A stretch of 64,000 nucleotides of DNA, taken from contig JAHJIY010000101.1 in NCBI GenBank assembly GCA_018823175.1, forward strand, positions 1-64,000, read 5' to 3'. The stretch is from Pseudomonadota bacterium (GTDB lineage Bacteria; Desulfobacterota; Desulfobulbia; Desulfobulbales; JAHJIY01). The position numbers were made by a program, and so were the translations under genes. The notes under the pieces were generated by a model. That model was not told the DNA's origin. It worked only from the letters and a program-made list of their open reading frames with translations, and ran no database searches. Below, one piece after another: positions 36,011 to 44,973 of this stretch. Positions within the stretch are counted from its first letter, which is position 1. Each line of letters begins with the position of its first letter.

Positions 36011-36592
36011 TTATTTAATAATTTCCACTTCAAGGATATTAGCGTTTACCTTCACAACCCGGACCGGCGTCCCGGTAGAGAGCTCTTTTCCGTTTTTTTC
36101 AGTGGCATCAAATTCGCGCAAGCGGTTCTGGAAATTAAGACTGACCCGGCCGGTTCCCCCTTCGGGAATGGAAAGATAAACAGTGCCGGTACTGCCCACC
36201 GCATCGGCGGTCTTGAGGGTGCCGCTGGATTGGAGATTTACCGCCCCTTGAAAAAGCTTGCCGATCACCCAGACCGAGGCCATGCCGGCTACCACCGCCC
36301 CGATCATGGATATTATCACGCCCGCCTGGCTCTGTCGATAAAAGGCTAGACCGACCAGGCCGAACATCATGAAAAAGGCGGAAAGTCCATGCATCGAGAG
36401 AAAACGAAAACCAAGATCGGAATCCACATGATGAGGATCAATACTAATCTCGCCATCCACCCCGAAATCCGTGTCGGTATCGCCGCCGACAAATTGCATG
36501 ATCAGTTTAAGAATAACAAAGAACCCGCCAATAATGGCGCAAGCCAAAAAAAACACCTCCAGCCCATTAAAGTCTGAAAAAAGTTTTACCAC
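36011..36592 (-). CDS. NfeD-like membrane protein (flotillin partner)
   Basis: 193 residues with a membrane helix near the N-terminus, two or three more at about 75-130, and a C-terminal OB-fold of the NfeD type (SSGTLKTADAVGSTGTVYLS, GTPVRVVKVNANILEVE). It lacks the ClpP-like protease part of long NfeD proteins, so it is the short YuaF-like form. The GTG at 36592 is preferred because GGGGAG stands 7 nt upstream. It is co-directional with flotillin at 14 bp and probably stabilises it in the membrane. Confidence 0.85.
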   Translation of the reverse strand: MVKLFSDFNGLEVFFLACAIIGGFFVILKLIMQFVGGDTDTDFGVDGEISIDPHHVDSDLGFRFLSMHGLSAFFMMFGLVGLAFYRQSQAGVIISMIGAVVAGMASVWVIGKLFQGAVNLQSSGTLKTADAVGSTGTVYLSIPEGGTGRVSLNFQNRLREFDATEKNGKELSTGTPVRVVKVNANILEVEIIK

Positions 36593-37175
36593 GTCCAATC
36601 TCCCCTTTAATCTATTCGCGTAACAATCAAACAACCGGCCGATTAAAAATATTATGTCTCATAATATCCAGAAAACAGAAATCTTTTCTGATCATTTATC
36701 CCTAAAATTAAGATCCCCATGGAGCCGATATTGAGCACGACCTTTCTCACTGAAAAAATGAGACGATGGAAACACGTAAGGGCTTTCAAAATACCGATCA
36801 CTACATTCACCAGAGATCTCTAATTTATCCGGTTCACCAAACAATTGCCTTACAACTTAACTACTTTCAGGAGTGAACACAACAAAATGATCGACGCTTA
36901 AAAGAAATGTCAGAAAGACCACAACCTAAAAAGATTATTTCATAAAACCCGCATAAATGTTCATCCTGTTTCCCAAATATCCAAATTTGATATTTCACTT
37001 CACCAATTTCACAAATTATTGACCCCGATGGACTCGATATATGCTTCACTTATGCTTACATTACTTAAAGAAATTACTAGCCCCTAATTCTTTCCCACTT
37101 TCCGATTGTTTGACCATCAGTATTTCTGTTACCCTTTAACAAGCAGTTCACCAAATATCTGAAAGGAGACCCTCG
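36593..37175. other. Intergenic region between nfeD-like and pyk
   Basis: 583 bp, AT-rich, between divergent genes. It holds a short palindrome AAATATC-CAAATTT-GATATTT (36974-36994) that could be an operator for pyk. No gene, RNA or intrinsic terminator seen. Confidence 0.4.
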
Positions 37176-38630
37176 TTGAGAAGAACGAAAATAATAGCCA
37201 CCCTGGGACCGGCCACCGACAATCCAGAGGTCCTGGAAAAGATGATCAAGGCCGGCATGGACCTGGCGCGGCTTAATTTCTCCCACGACCCGGTTGAATT
37301 GCTATTGAAACGGGCCGCGATGGTCAAGGAAATTGCCAGAAAACTTGACTGCTGGGTTGGGATATTAGTCGACCTGCAAGGCCCCAAAATACGAATAGAA
37401 AGTTTCAGGCTGGGAGAAATAACCCTCGCGGAGGGGAACATTTTCACCCTCGACACCACCTGTCCACCGGCAGACGGAGACCAGGACCGTGTGGGCGTTA
37501 CCTACCGCCAATTACCCGAAGATGTTCATCCGGGAGATATCCTGCTGCTGGATGACGGCAGAATTGTGCTGCATGCGATCAAGGTAGAAAGTCAAAAGAT
37601 TGTTTGTCGGGTCGAAATAGGCGGAGAATTATCCAACCACAAAGGGATAAACCGGATGGGCGGCGGTATCTCGGCCCCGACCCTCACCGAGAAAGACCAT
37701 CAAGACATAAAAACCGCCGCCCAGATGCAGGCTGATTACATGGCGGTCTCCTTTCCCCGTTCGGGACAAGACATCGACCAGGCCCGCGAGTTGTTCATGG
37801 CCGCGGGCGGCAAGGGAAGAATCATTGCTAAAATAGAAAGAGCCGAAGCGATGGACAATCTGCCGGAGATTATTACGGCCTCCGATGCGGTGATGATAGC
37901 CAGGGGTGATTTGGGGGTAGAAATTGGCGATGCCGCCTTGCCGCCGGCCCAGAAAAAAATTATCCAGCTGGCCAGATCGATGAACCGGGTGGCAATTACC
38001 GCCACCCAAATGATGGAATCGATGATTGAAAACCAGATTCCGACCAGGGCCGAGGTCTTTGACGTGGCGAATGCAGTGCTAGACGGCACCGACTCGGTAA
38101 TGCTCTCAGCCGAAACCGCAATCGGCCGACATCCGCACAAGGTGATTGCCGCCATGTCCCGAATCTGCCTGGAGGCCGAAACCCAACACAAGGCAATGAC
38201 CTCGAGCCACCGGATCCATAGTCAGTTCTCCAAGGTTGACGAGGCAATCTCAATGGCGACCATGTACGTTGCCAACCACCTGGGGGTAAAAGCGATCGCC
38301 GCCCTTACCGAGTCAGGATCGACTCCGCTCTGGATGTCGCGGATCAGTTCGGGCATTCCCATTTACGCCCTGACCAAACATGCGGCGATCAGAAGAAGAG
38401 TGACCCTTTATCGGGGCGTCTATCCGGTAAATTTCAAAACAGAGACCCTCAACCACGCCCTGGTTAACCAGGAAGCGGTTGAAGAACTGCTCAGTCGCGG
38501 CATCGTAAGTAAAGGCGATCTGGTGATTATCACCAAAGGGGATTTAGCTGGAGTTCAGGGCGGCACCAACGCCCTGAAAATTGTGAAAGTGGGGGAAATG
38601 GAAGAGCCTCAGACAAATATGAACGAATAA
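37176..38630 (+). CDS. pyk: Pyruvate kinase
   Basis: 484 residues converting phosphoenolpyruvate and ADP to pyruvate and ATP. Visible are the N-terminal RTKIIATLGPATDN, LVDLQGPKIRI, the catalytic KIERAEAMDN and MIARGDLGVEIG, ITATQMMESMI, DVANAVLDGTDSVMLSAETA, and a C-terminal regulatory domain ending in GGTNALKIVKVG. TTG start with GGAG 7 nt upstream; the protein begins at the expected position relative to the family. It is convergent with the GAF kinase gene, 36 bp apart. Confidence 0.96.
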   Translation: MRRTKIIATLGPATDNPEVLEKMIKAGMDLARLNFSHDPVELLLKRAAMVKEIARKLDCWVGILVDLQGPKIRIESFRLGEITLAEGNIFTLDTTCPPADGDQDRVGVTYRQLPEDVHPGDILLLDDGRIVLHAIKVESQKIVCRVEIGGELSNHKGINRMGGGISAPTLTEKDHQDIKTAAQMQADYMAVSFPRSGQDIDQARELFMAAGGKGRIIAKIERAEAMDNLPEIITASDAVMIARGDLGVEIGDAALPPAQKKIIQLARSMNRVAITATQMMESMIENQIPTRAEVFDVANAVLDGTDSVMLSAETAIGRHPHKVIAAMSRICLEAETQHKAMTSSHRIHSQFSKVDEAISMATMYVANHLGVKAIAALTESGSTPLWMSRISSGIPIYALTKHAAIRRRVTLYRGVYPVNFKTETLNHALVNQEAVEELLSRGIVSKGDLVIITKGDLAGVQGGTNALKIVKVGEMEEPQTNMNE

Positions 38631-38666
38631 AATGTATTGCCCTAAAAAGCTATAACCTTCAAAGCG

Positions 38667-40484
38667 TTATTTCACCTGATCTGGCACGACCAGAGGCAGA
38701 GTAACCATGAATCTGGTCTTGCCGGCCGACGATTTAATTTCCATATTGCCATGATTATCATGAACAAAACGGGAAATAATGTTGAGCCCCCGCCCCTTCA
38801 CCTTACCTTTTTTCATCTGTTCAATATGGGCAGCCGGGATTTCTCCGCTGTTTTCCACAACCAGACAGGCCATGTCCCGTCGTTTGAAACACTCAACCTC
38901 AAACACCCCGCCTGCCGTCGGCACAGCCCGAACCGCGTTGCCAAACATATTATCAAGAATCCTCTCCAGCCCGAAACGCGGACAAGAAACAAAAAGATCT
39001 TCGGCGATACGCAACTCCCCCATCTCCACATGGTCCATCTTTGACTCTCGCACCACCTCACCGACAATCAGATATCGCTGCCGGACAATTTCCCCCAGGT
39101 CCAAAACCTCCTCGCGCCCGGAACCACTAAGGGCCTGGGCCAGGTCCTGCATCCGCGCCGACTCTGAGGAGATGATCTCCAGATAACTTCCCAGCTTTTC
39201 CCTGACCTTGTTCAAATCCTTTTCCTGAAGCAGGGCCTCGGCTCTCTTGGCAAATCCGGCCACCGCCACGGCAGGATTTTTTATGTCATGCAGGACATCG
39301 CCTAAAAATTCCAGCTTTGAGGCCTTGATTATCTCCTTGCCGAAAAAGATCAACAGCTCTATTTCTTCTTCAAGAAAGGTCTGCCGATTCCTGGTCGCAT
39401 AAAAAGCCAAGAGATGCCGCACCTTGTCACTAATCTTCAACGGCACCAGAAGGATGGAATGAATCTGCTGCTCCTTGACAAAATCCCGCATCCGATCGGT
39501 AATCATCTCGCTTCTGGTCGGTTCTTTAATATGAATATATGATGAGGTTATCCGTTCCGTATCATTTTCAACCGGTAGTGCCCCTTGCACCGCCTTCATA
39601 AAATAGGGATGATTATCCACGGTGTAGTTGTGATATGGATCATGATAAGTGGCATCTTGCGGGTAGGCGGCCTCCAGCCGGATAACCTGCCGATCATCGG
39701 AAAGGGTGAACAGAGAACATCCCTGCACCTCCAGCATTTCCTTGAGCTCCGGGATCAATAGAATAAAAAGGTCCTTTATTTTAATGGCTTCCCGGTGACT
39801 CAACTTTTCAAAAATCTTATTGACGATGGTTTCCTTGTGGCGATTAAATTTCTGGAGATCGAGAATCTTCTTTTTGGCCAGGACAAAACTGATGCGCCGG
39901 GCCAGTAGCTCGGCCTGGATAATCTCCAACCGGTCAAAATGACGGCCTTGTTCCCTGAAATAAATCTGCAGGGTCCCAAGCAGATCATTGTCTTTTTCCT
40001 GGGGCATCGGGGTCAAAAGCGGGACGGCCATCATCGAATAAAAGCCACGGGCCTCGGCAATGGCCTTATCTTTGAACATCGGATGACCTAAAATATTTGG
40101 AATGGCCAACGCCTTATTTTTACGAACCACCTGCCCGGCAATCGAGTCGGCAAAGGGAATAGAGTCCATCCGCTCGTTTTCCGACACCCCACAGGCACCA
40201 AAACTTATCATTTTCATGGTTTCCGGATCAAACAACCGGATGGTGGCGGCGGCGGCGCCAAGGCTGTTGACGATAATCTTGGCCGCGACTTCAAGAATTT
40301 CCCGCATGGTATGATTGGGCGGGATAGACATGATCTCTTCGATTTCTTCAATAATCGCCGACAGAAACCAGGCCTGATACTCAATCTCAAGACCGCTGAT
40401 CAAATCCTTTTGCTGATCCTCACTGAGCCTGTTTCCTTCAAACAGATGATAACGCTTAAAAAATTCCTGTAGCTTTTTTTCCAT
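38667..40484 (-). CDS. Cytosolic GAF-domain histidine kinase
   Basis: About 605 residues without membrane segments. Two GAF domains (about 50-215 and 225-395) precede a HisKA-like helix with LHDIKNPAVAVAGF (H-box) and a HATPase domain (about 470-600: N-box LDNMFGNAVRA, a G1 box changed to ENSGEIP, and KVKGRGLNIISRF). The G1 glycine motif deviates from DxGxG and the G2 box reads GRGLN, so ATP binding may be weak. No receiver or regulator is adjacent. Start chosen at the ATG (40484); a GTG two codons upstream is possible. Confidence 0.82.
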   Translation of the reverse strand: MEKKLQEFFKRYHLFEGNRLSEDQQKDLISGLEIEYQAWFLSAIIEEIEEIMSIPPNHTMREILEVAAKIIVNSLGAAAATIRLFDPETMKMISFGACGVSENERMDSIPFADSIAGQVVRKNKALAIPNILGHPMFKDKAIAEARGFYSMMAVPLLTPMPQEKDNDLLGTLQIYFREQGRHFDRLEIIQAELLARRISFVLAKKKILDLQKFNRHKETIVNKIFEKLSHREAIKIKDLFILLIPELKEMLEVQGCSLFTLSDDRQVIRLEAAYPQDATYHDPYHNYTVDNHPYFMKAVQGALPVENDTERITSSYIHIKEPTRSEMITDRMRDFVKEQQIHSILLVPLKISDKVRHLLAFYATRNRQTFLEEEIELLIFFGKEIIKASKLEFLGDVLHDIKNPAVAVAGFAKRAEALLQEKDLNKVREKLGSYLEIISSESARMQDLAQALSGSGREEVLDLGEIVRQRYLIVGEVVRESKMDHVEMGELRIAEDLFVSCPRFGLERILDNMFGNAVRAVPTAGGVFEVECFKRRDMACLVVENSGEIPAAHIEQMKKGKVKGRGLNIISRFVHDNHGNMEIKSSAGKTRFMVTLPLVVPDQVK

Positions 40485-40638
40485 CACCACCCCAAACCAG
40501 CAAAGCTGGAATTTATGTCATACCCCCCAATCACTCTGAAGACCAACTAATCTCGAGAACAACAAATCATGAAAGTAACCGGTAGCGAGGCGCAAGGGAA
40601 TAAACTCGTTCCTATTCTCTTGTTACTATTTACTATTC

Positions 40639-40683
40639 ACTCGTCACTCGTCACTCGTCACTCGTCACTCGTCACTCGTCACT
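40639..40683. repeat. Heptamer short tandem repeat
   Basis: The unit CACTCGT is repeated about six times head to tail, just downstream of the arsC stop and upstream of the GAF kinase gene. Such heptamer arrays are prone to slippage and expand in many genomes. Exact copy number may vary between strains. Confidence 0.85.
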
Positions 40684-40694
40684 TCAACTAAACA

Positions 40695-41135
40695 TTATTC
40701 TAAATTACCCGGCATCTCGTCGACATATTTTTTTATCAGGTCCCGGACCAACCGATAATGAACCAGAACCTCCTGTTCCGAAATTGCGCCGGTGGCCAGC
40801 TTCGGCGGGTCAGGAAAGCTCCGGTGCACAACCTTTGTCTTGCCGGAATATGTCGGACATGCTTCCGCCGCATGATCGCAGAGAGTAACCACATAATCAA
40901 AGTCCATCGCCGGCAATTCATCAATCAATTTTGATTGTTGGGCCGAAATATCAACCCCGACTTCCGCCATCACCTTGACCGCATGGGGATTCAGGCCATG
41001 CGTTTCGACCCCGGCCGAAAAACTCGCAAATTCATCGCCCTTTAACTGACGAGCCCAACCCTCAGCCATCTGGCTCCGGCATGAATTTCCCGTGCATAAA
41101 AACAAAATTTTCAACTTTTTATTATCAGCGGTCAT
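40695..41135 (-). CDS. arsC: Thioredoxin-coupled arsenate reductase
   Basis: 146 residues with the low-molecular-weight phosphatase fold. The P-loop is CTGNSCRS (C14, R20) and the redox cysteines C86 and C93 lie in TLCDHAAEACP, the three-cysteine relay of the thioredoxin-type ArsC. It reduces arsenate to arsenite. No arsenic efflux gene is adjacent; the partner gene 8 bp upstream on the same strand encodes a CULT-domain protein, an unusual pairing. Function in detoxification is established for the family; an alternative protein-phosphatase role is less likely given both redox cysteines. Confidence 0.92.
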   Translation of the reverse strand: MTADNKKLKILFLCTGNSCRSQMAEGWARQLKGDEFASFSAGVETHGLNPHAVKVMAEVGVDISAQQSKLIDELPAMDFDYVVTLCDHAAEACPTYSGKTKVVHRSFPDPPKLATGAISEQEVLVHYRLVRDLIKKYVDEMPGNLE

Positions 41136-41143
41136 TTCCTTGT

Positions 41144-41566
41144 CTACCCGGATAACTTATCGACAATAAGCCCAAAAAAATCATCTTCCGCTCCCGAAAA
41201 CTGCCAACCGAGATGCAGGCCACAGGAAGCACAATCCGCAAATCGCCACCGGTAGCCCAAAAACCAGGTGTTTTCCAACGTCGGCTCACCGTGCCTTAAA
41301 CAGCCTGGGGCATCCCTGAAACAACCGACCCGGAAAATGACCCCGACTTGATTATAGCAGATATGCAAATGACGGCCAGCCACCCTGATAACATTTTCTT
41401 TGCCGGTAATCACCGCCCGACACTGCTTGCAGAAAATCCCGTTCTCTTCCTCCGTCAATTCCTCTATTCGAGTGCCACTACGCATGGCGGGATCCGAACA
41501 TCCTCCCTCTTCCTTAAATAGCAATGGACCACCAATTTTTGTCGCCACTAACAAATTTTCGATCAT
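41144..41566 (-). CDS. Cereblon-like CULT-domain protein
   Basis: 140 residues. From about residue 45 it is a CULT domain, the thalidomide-binding domain of eukaryotic cereblon that also occurs in some bacteria. Zinc ligands are C46, C49 (FCKQC) and C112, C115 (CASC). The aromatic cage is W101, W107 and W121, with spacings of 6 and 14 residues, the same as in human cereblon, and W107 stands 5 residues before C112 as there. The segment GYRWRFADCASCGLHLGW shows the pattern. The first about 44 residues are acidic and variable. The ATG has no clear Shine-Dalgarno but overlaps the stop of a mini-ORF as ATGA. arsC follows 8 bp downstream. The bacterial ligand is unknown; cyclic imide-type protein damage is proposed for the family. 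Confidence 0.85.
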   Translation of the reverse strand: MIENLLVATKIGGPLLFKEEGGCSDPAMRSGTRIEELTEEENGIFCKQCRAVITGKENVIRVAGRHLHICYNQVGVIFRVGCFRDAPGCLRHGEPTLENTWFLGYRWRFADCASCGLHLGWQFSGAEDDFFGLIVDKLSG

Positions 41567-41628
41567 TTCAGTTTTTCTTCGGCCATCTTCGATTTCGACT
41601 CTTGCTCCATTGAATTATCTAATTCCAT
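41563..41628 (-). CDS. Possible 21-residue leader ORF before the CULT gene
   Basis: ATG at 41628, 21 codons rich in Glu, Lys and Ser, ending at a TGA that overlaps the CULT start as ATGA. AGG lies 5 nt before its ATG. The overlap could couple translation of the CULT gene, whose own start lacks a ribosome site. No homology is claimed. Confidence 0.3.
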   Translation of the reverse strand: MELDNSMEQESKSKMAEEKLK

Positions 41629-41782
41629 CTTAGCCTGTAAAGATTAACTCTTCATCCAGATATTCTCTTAGAGAGATCTAAATATATCCGACCGGCGACA
41701 AGACAAAAAAACAATTGCCCTACAATCTTTAGGGTGCTATCTATCTATCTATTATTATTTATTTTTAACAGGTTATGGGGAG

Positions 41783-42598
41783 ATGAAAAGGATTAAGAAT
41801 TGTCTAGATAATTGCGACCAAAATTTGGCGGCCATCTTAACAGCAGCCACAGAGGCTGCTCTCACTGCGGGCAAAGTCATCAAGGGTCTTTACGGAAAAC
41901 CGCACCAAATCAGGCACAAGGGCGCCATTGATCTGGTAACCGAAGCTGATGTCGCGGCCGAAGAAGCTATCCTTGAAGTCCTGAACAAAGCATTCCCCCA
42001 TTTTGCTGTATTGGCGGAGGAATCCCACTCAGATTACCGTGAAATCCCGAATGGTCCGACCTGGATTATCGACCCGTTGGACGGCACCACTAATTTCGCC
42101 CATGGTTTCCCCTGGTTTGGCCCTTCGATTGCCTGTCGCCTTAACGGCGAAATCGTGGTCGGAGTAATCTACTGCCCGATGCAGGAAGAACTCTTTTATG
42201 CCGTTGCCGGCCATGGTGCCTGGCTTAACGATAAACAGATAAAAGTCTCCGCCACAGACTCTCTAATCAAATCACTTGTTGCCACAGGGTTTCCGTATGA
42301 TGTCGAAACAACCCTCAAGCAGGTCATGGAGACATTAGGCGTAGTATTGCCAAAAGTTCAAGATGTCCGCCGGGCAGGAGCCGCCGCCCTCGACCTGGCC
42401 TATGTGGCCTGCGGCCGACTGGACGGGTTCTGGGAGATGAATCTCAAACCATGGGACACTGCGGCAGGTCAGCTTCTGGTGGAAGAAGCCGGCGGCCAGG
42501 TCACAAACTTCAAGGGTCATGCTTTCTCGCCTTTTGTCCCGGAAATCTTGGCTTCCAACGGCAAAATACATACCGCTTTAGCCCGGCTTATCAGCTAA
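41783..42598 (+). CDS. suhB: Inositol monophosphatase family protein
   Basis: 271 residues. Motif 1 WIIDPLDGTTNFAHGFPWF and motif 2 WDTAAGQLLVEEAGG are complete, with the metal residues E in LAEESH and D220-region. The family hydrolyses myo-inositol-1-phosphate or related sugar phosphates; some bacterial members (SuhB) also act in rRNA transcription antitermination, which cannot be told here. A tetranucleotide (CTAT) run lies upstream at about 41740. It is a plus-strand gene followed by the sensor kinase gene at 107 bp. Confidence 0.9.
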   Translation: MKRIKNCLDNCDQNLAAILTAATEAALTAGKVIKGLYGKPHQIRHKGAIDLVTEADVAAEEAILEVLNKAFPHFAVLAEESHSDYREIPNGPTWIIDPLDGTTNFAHGFPWFGPSIACRLNGEIVVGVIYCPMQEELFYAVAGHGAWLNDKQIKVSATDSLIKSLVATGFPYDVETTLKQVMETLGVVLPKVQDVRRAGAAALDLAYVACGRLDGFWEMNLKPWDTAAGQLLVEEAGGQVTNFKGHAFSPFVPEILASNGKIHTALARLIS

Positions 42599-42641
42599 TC
42601 CGCCATTAGATTCAAAAATTAAGGATAGCTACTTGATTTTC

Positions 42642-42668
42642 TTGACAAAATATAAGACAATCCATAAT
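42642..42668 (+). promoter_or_regulatory. Candidate sigma-70 promoter for the hybrid kinase gene
   Basis: TTGACA (42642-42647), then CATAAT (42663-42668) after 15 nt, or TAATAG after 17 nt. It lies 37 to 40 bp before the ATG at 42706. Confidence 0.4.
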
Positions 42669-42705
42669 AGCTTATTGAAATGTTTCAGAAATAAACGATA
42701 ACAAA

Positions 42706-44967
42706 ATGACTAAATTCATAAACACAACCTTTGACCTTCTCAGTCAATTTACCGGCGGCCGCGGCGGGATCGACAACATTGTCCCTTTCGGGATCGCCGC
42801 CCTTTCCTGGGGAGTCCTGTTGCTCCTGGCCTGGAACCGTCAGACCAACGAAAATCATCCCCACGAAAAAATGTTGCTCTGGGGATTTAGTTTTGCCCTG
42901 GGTCGGGAAATCTTCATGATCATCATGGCTTGCCTTAACGCCTATAGCATAATTCCTGCCGCCACTCTGCACGTCATATTCCCACCCTTAGACCATGCTA
43001 TCTTCGATATCGCCGTCATACTGGTCGCGGCCGCTTTTCTCCGCTATCTCCTGCCCAGTCCCACCATTTCCAGCCACTACCTGAAGGTTGGCGTAGCCAC
43101 CGTACTTATCTGTTTTCTTGCCACTTTCTGGTGGTGGGGCAATTTTATCTGGTCAAACCCTTCATCCCAATTCGGCCAGACCTGGTGCGACTGGTTGTTT
43201 CGGATAAACGCCTCTCTACTTCTGGGCTATCCCATTTATGTTCTACTCATCAAGACCAAGGGATTACTACGCAACACCATCTGCCTGGCCCTGTTATTTA
43301 TTTTTCTGAACCAATTCCTCAAAATCCCTGATATGTACTGGGGAGAAGTGTACGAAAACATTTTCACCCCAATCCGTCACGGCCTTTATCTACTGGCTAT
43401 CCCCTTATTCGGCTTCGTTTACATTCACAACCAATCCGAAGAACAAAAAACCGCGGAAGACGCCTTACAGAGAAGCGAGTTTTTATATCGTTCGCTGGTC
43501 GAAAACATAAACCTTGGTGTCACCCTGATGGACGTAGACCATAACATCATTATGGCCAATACCGCCCGGGCCGCCATGTTCAACAAGCTGCCGGGTGAAA
43601 TTAAAGGTAAAAAATGTTTCATCGAGTTCGGCCGGAATGATAAACCCTGCCAAGAATGTCCCGGTAAAACAGCCATGGCAACTGGTCTGCCCCAGGAAAA
43701 AATCTCCGAAGGGGTCTGGGCGAATGGTGAGCCTTACAAGCTGGCGGTAAAGGCCTTCCCAGTGATCGGACCGGAAAACGAAGCCACCGGGTTCATCGAA
43801 GTTATCGAGGACATCACCGAGCGTCAGAACCTGCAGGATATCCTGCAAAGAAGTGAAAAGCTTGAATCCATCAGCATGCTGGCTGGCGGCATCGCTCACG
43901 ATTTCAATAATCTGCTGACCGGGATCCTCGCTAACATCTCCCTGGTTGCACAGCAAATCGAAAAAGGCAGCAAAAAAGAACAACAACTGGCCAACGCCGA
44001 AAAAGCTGCGGAAAGGGCCCAGGAATTGACCCACCAACTGCTGACCTTTTCCAAAAGGAAAGAGACTCTGGAAAAGGAAACCGCGTCCATTGAGGACATC
44101 ATCAGAGATTCGGCCGAATTTTCGCTGCGCGGATCAAATGTCAAATGCATCTATCATTTCCAGGAAGACATCTGGCCGGTAAAGGCGAGTTCCGGCCAAA
44201 TTGAGCAAGTGATCCAGAATATTATCATTAATGCCGATCAGGCCATGCCAAACGGCGGAGAAATAACCATCCATGCTGAAAACGTGGAAATCTCCGCCGA
44301 GAGCACTCTGCCGCTGATCAGAGGGAATTATCTGCGGATTAAGATTACCGATCAGGGCGGGGGAATCCCGGAAGAATATATCAGCAAGATTTATGACCCT
44401 TATTTCTCAACCAAGGGCGGAGGCAGCGGCCTGGGACTGTCTATCTGCTACTCTATTATCCAGAGTCACGATGGGTTTATTACTGTCGATTCAATCCCCG
44501 GCAAAGGGTCTACTTTCACGATTTACCTCCCCGCAGATTCTGCGCACGCCGTCTCCGCCCAGAACAAGAAAGCCGAAGAACCGCCCAAAGGAAGCGGAAC
44601 CATTCTGTTGATGGATGACGAAGAAGTAGTAAGGGATAGTGTGGCCGCCGGCCTGAAACATTTCGGCTACCAGGTAGAAATCGCCCGGGATGGAAATGAA
44701 GCGCTTGAAATATACCACAAGGCGGTAGAAACAAAAAAACCATTTGCCGCCATCGTCCTCGACCTGACCATTCCCGGCGGCATGGGGGGCAAAGAGACGC
44801 TGAACAAAATCCTGTCCATCGACCCAGGCGTTAAGGCCATTGTCTCCAGTGGTTATTCGGAAGACCCAACCATGGTAAACTTCAGACATTACGGCTTTGT
44901 CGGCGTGGCGCTCAAACCTTACAAACTGAAGAAACTACACGAAATTATCCAGGAAGCAATCAGGTAG
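42706..44967 (+). CDS. Membrane hybrid histidine kinase with Cys-motif PAS and receiver
   Basis: 753 residues. Seven or more hydrophobic segments (about 25-240) form a membrane sensor region. A PAS domain (about 255-375) contains the insertion KKCFIEFGRNDKPCQECPG with C304, C315, C318. HisKA follows with LAGGIAHDFNNLL (H398), then HATPase (DQGGGIP, GGGSGLGLS) and a C-terminal receiver (about 625-750; LDLTIPGG acceptor). The whole PAS-kinase-receiver part is very similar to the 791-residue protein at 59413-61788, so the two are paralogues with different sensor ends. Convergent with the PilZ gene, 6 bp apart. Confidence 0.9.
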   Translation: MTKFINTTFDLLSQFTGGRGGIDNIVPFGIAALSWGVLLLLAWNRQTNENHPHEKMLLWGFSFALGREIFMIIMACLNAYSIIPAATLHVIFPPLDHAIFDIAVILVAAAFLRYLLPSPTISSHYLKVGVATVLICFLATFWWWGNFIWSNPSSQFGQTWCDWLFRINASLLLGYPIYVLLIKTKGLLRNTICLALLFIFLNQFLKIPDMYWGEVYENIFTPIRHGLYLLAIPLFGFVYIHNQSEEQKTAEDALQRSEFLYRSLVENINLGVTLMDVDHNIIMANTARAAMFNKLPGEIKGKKCFIEFGRNDKPCQECPGKTAMATGLPQEKISEGVWANGEPYKLAVKAFPVIGPENEATGFIEVIEDITERQNLQDILQRSEKLESISMLAGGIAHDFNNLLTGILANISLVAQQIEKGSKKEQQLANAEKAAERAQELTHQLLTFSKRKETLEKETASIEDIIRDSAEFSLRGSNVKCIYHFQEDIWPVKASSGQIEQVIQNIIINADQAMPNGGEITIHAENVEISAESTLPLIRGNYLRIKITDQGGGIPEEYISKIYDPYFSTKGGGSGLGLSICYSIIQSHDGFITVDSIPGKGSTFTIYLPADSAHAVSAQNKKAEEPPKGSGTILLMDDEEVVRDSVAAGLKHFGYQVEIARDGNEALEIYHKAVETKKPFAAIVLDLTIPGGMGGKETLNKILSIDPGVKAIVSSGYSEDPTMVNFRHYGFVGVALKPYKLKKLHEIIQEAIR

Positions 44968-44973
44968 CAGAAC

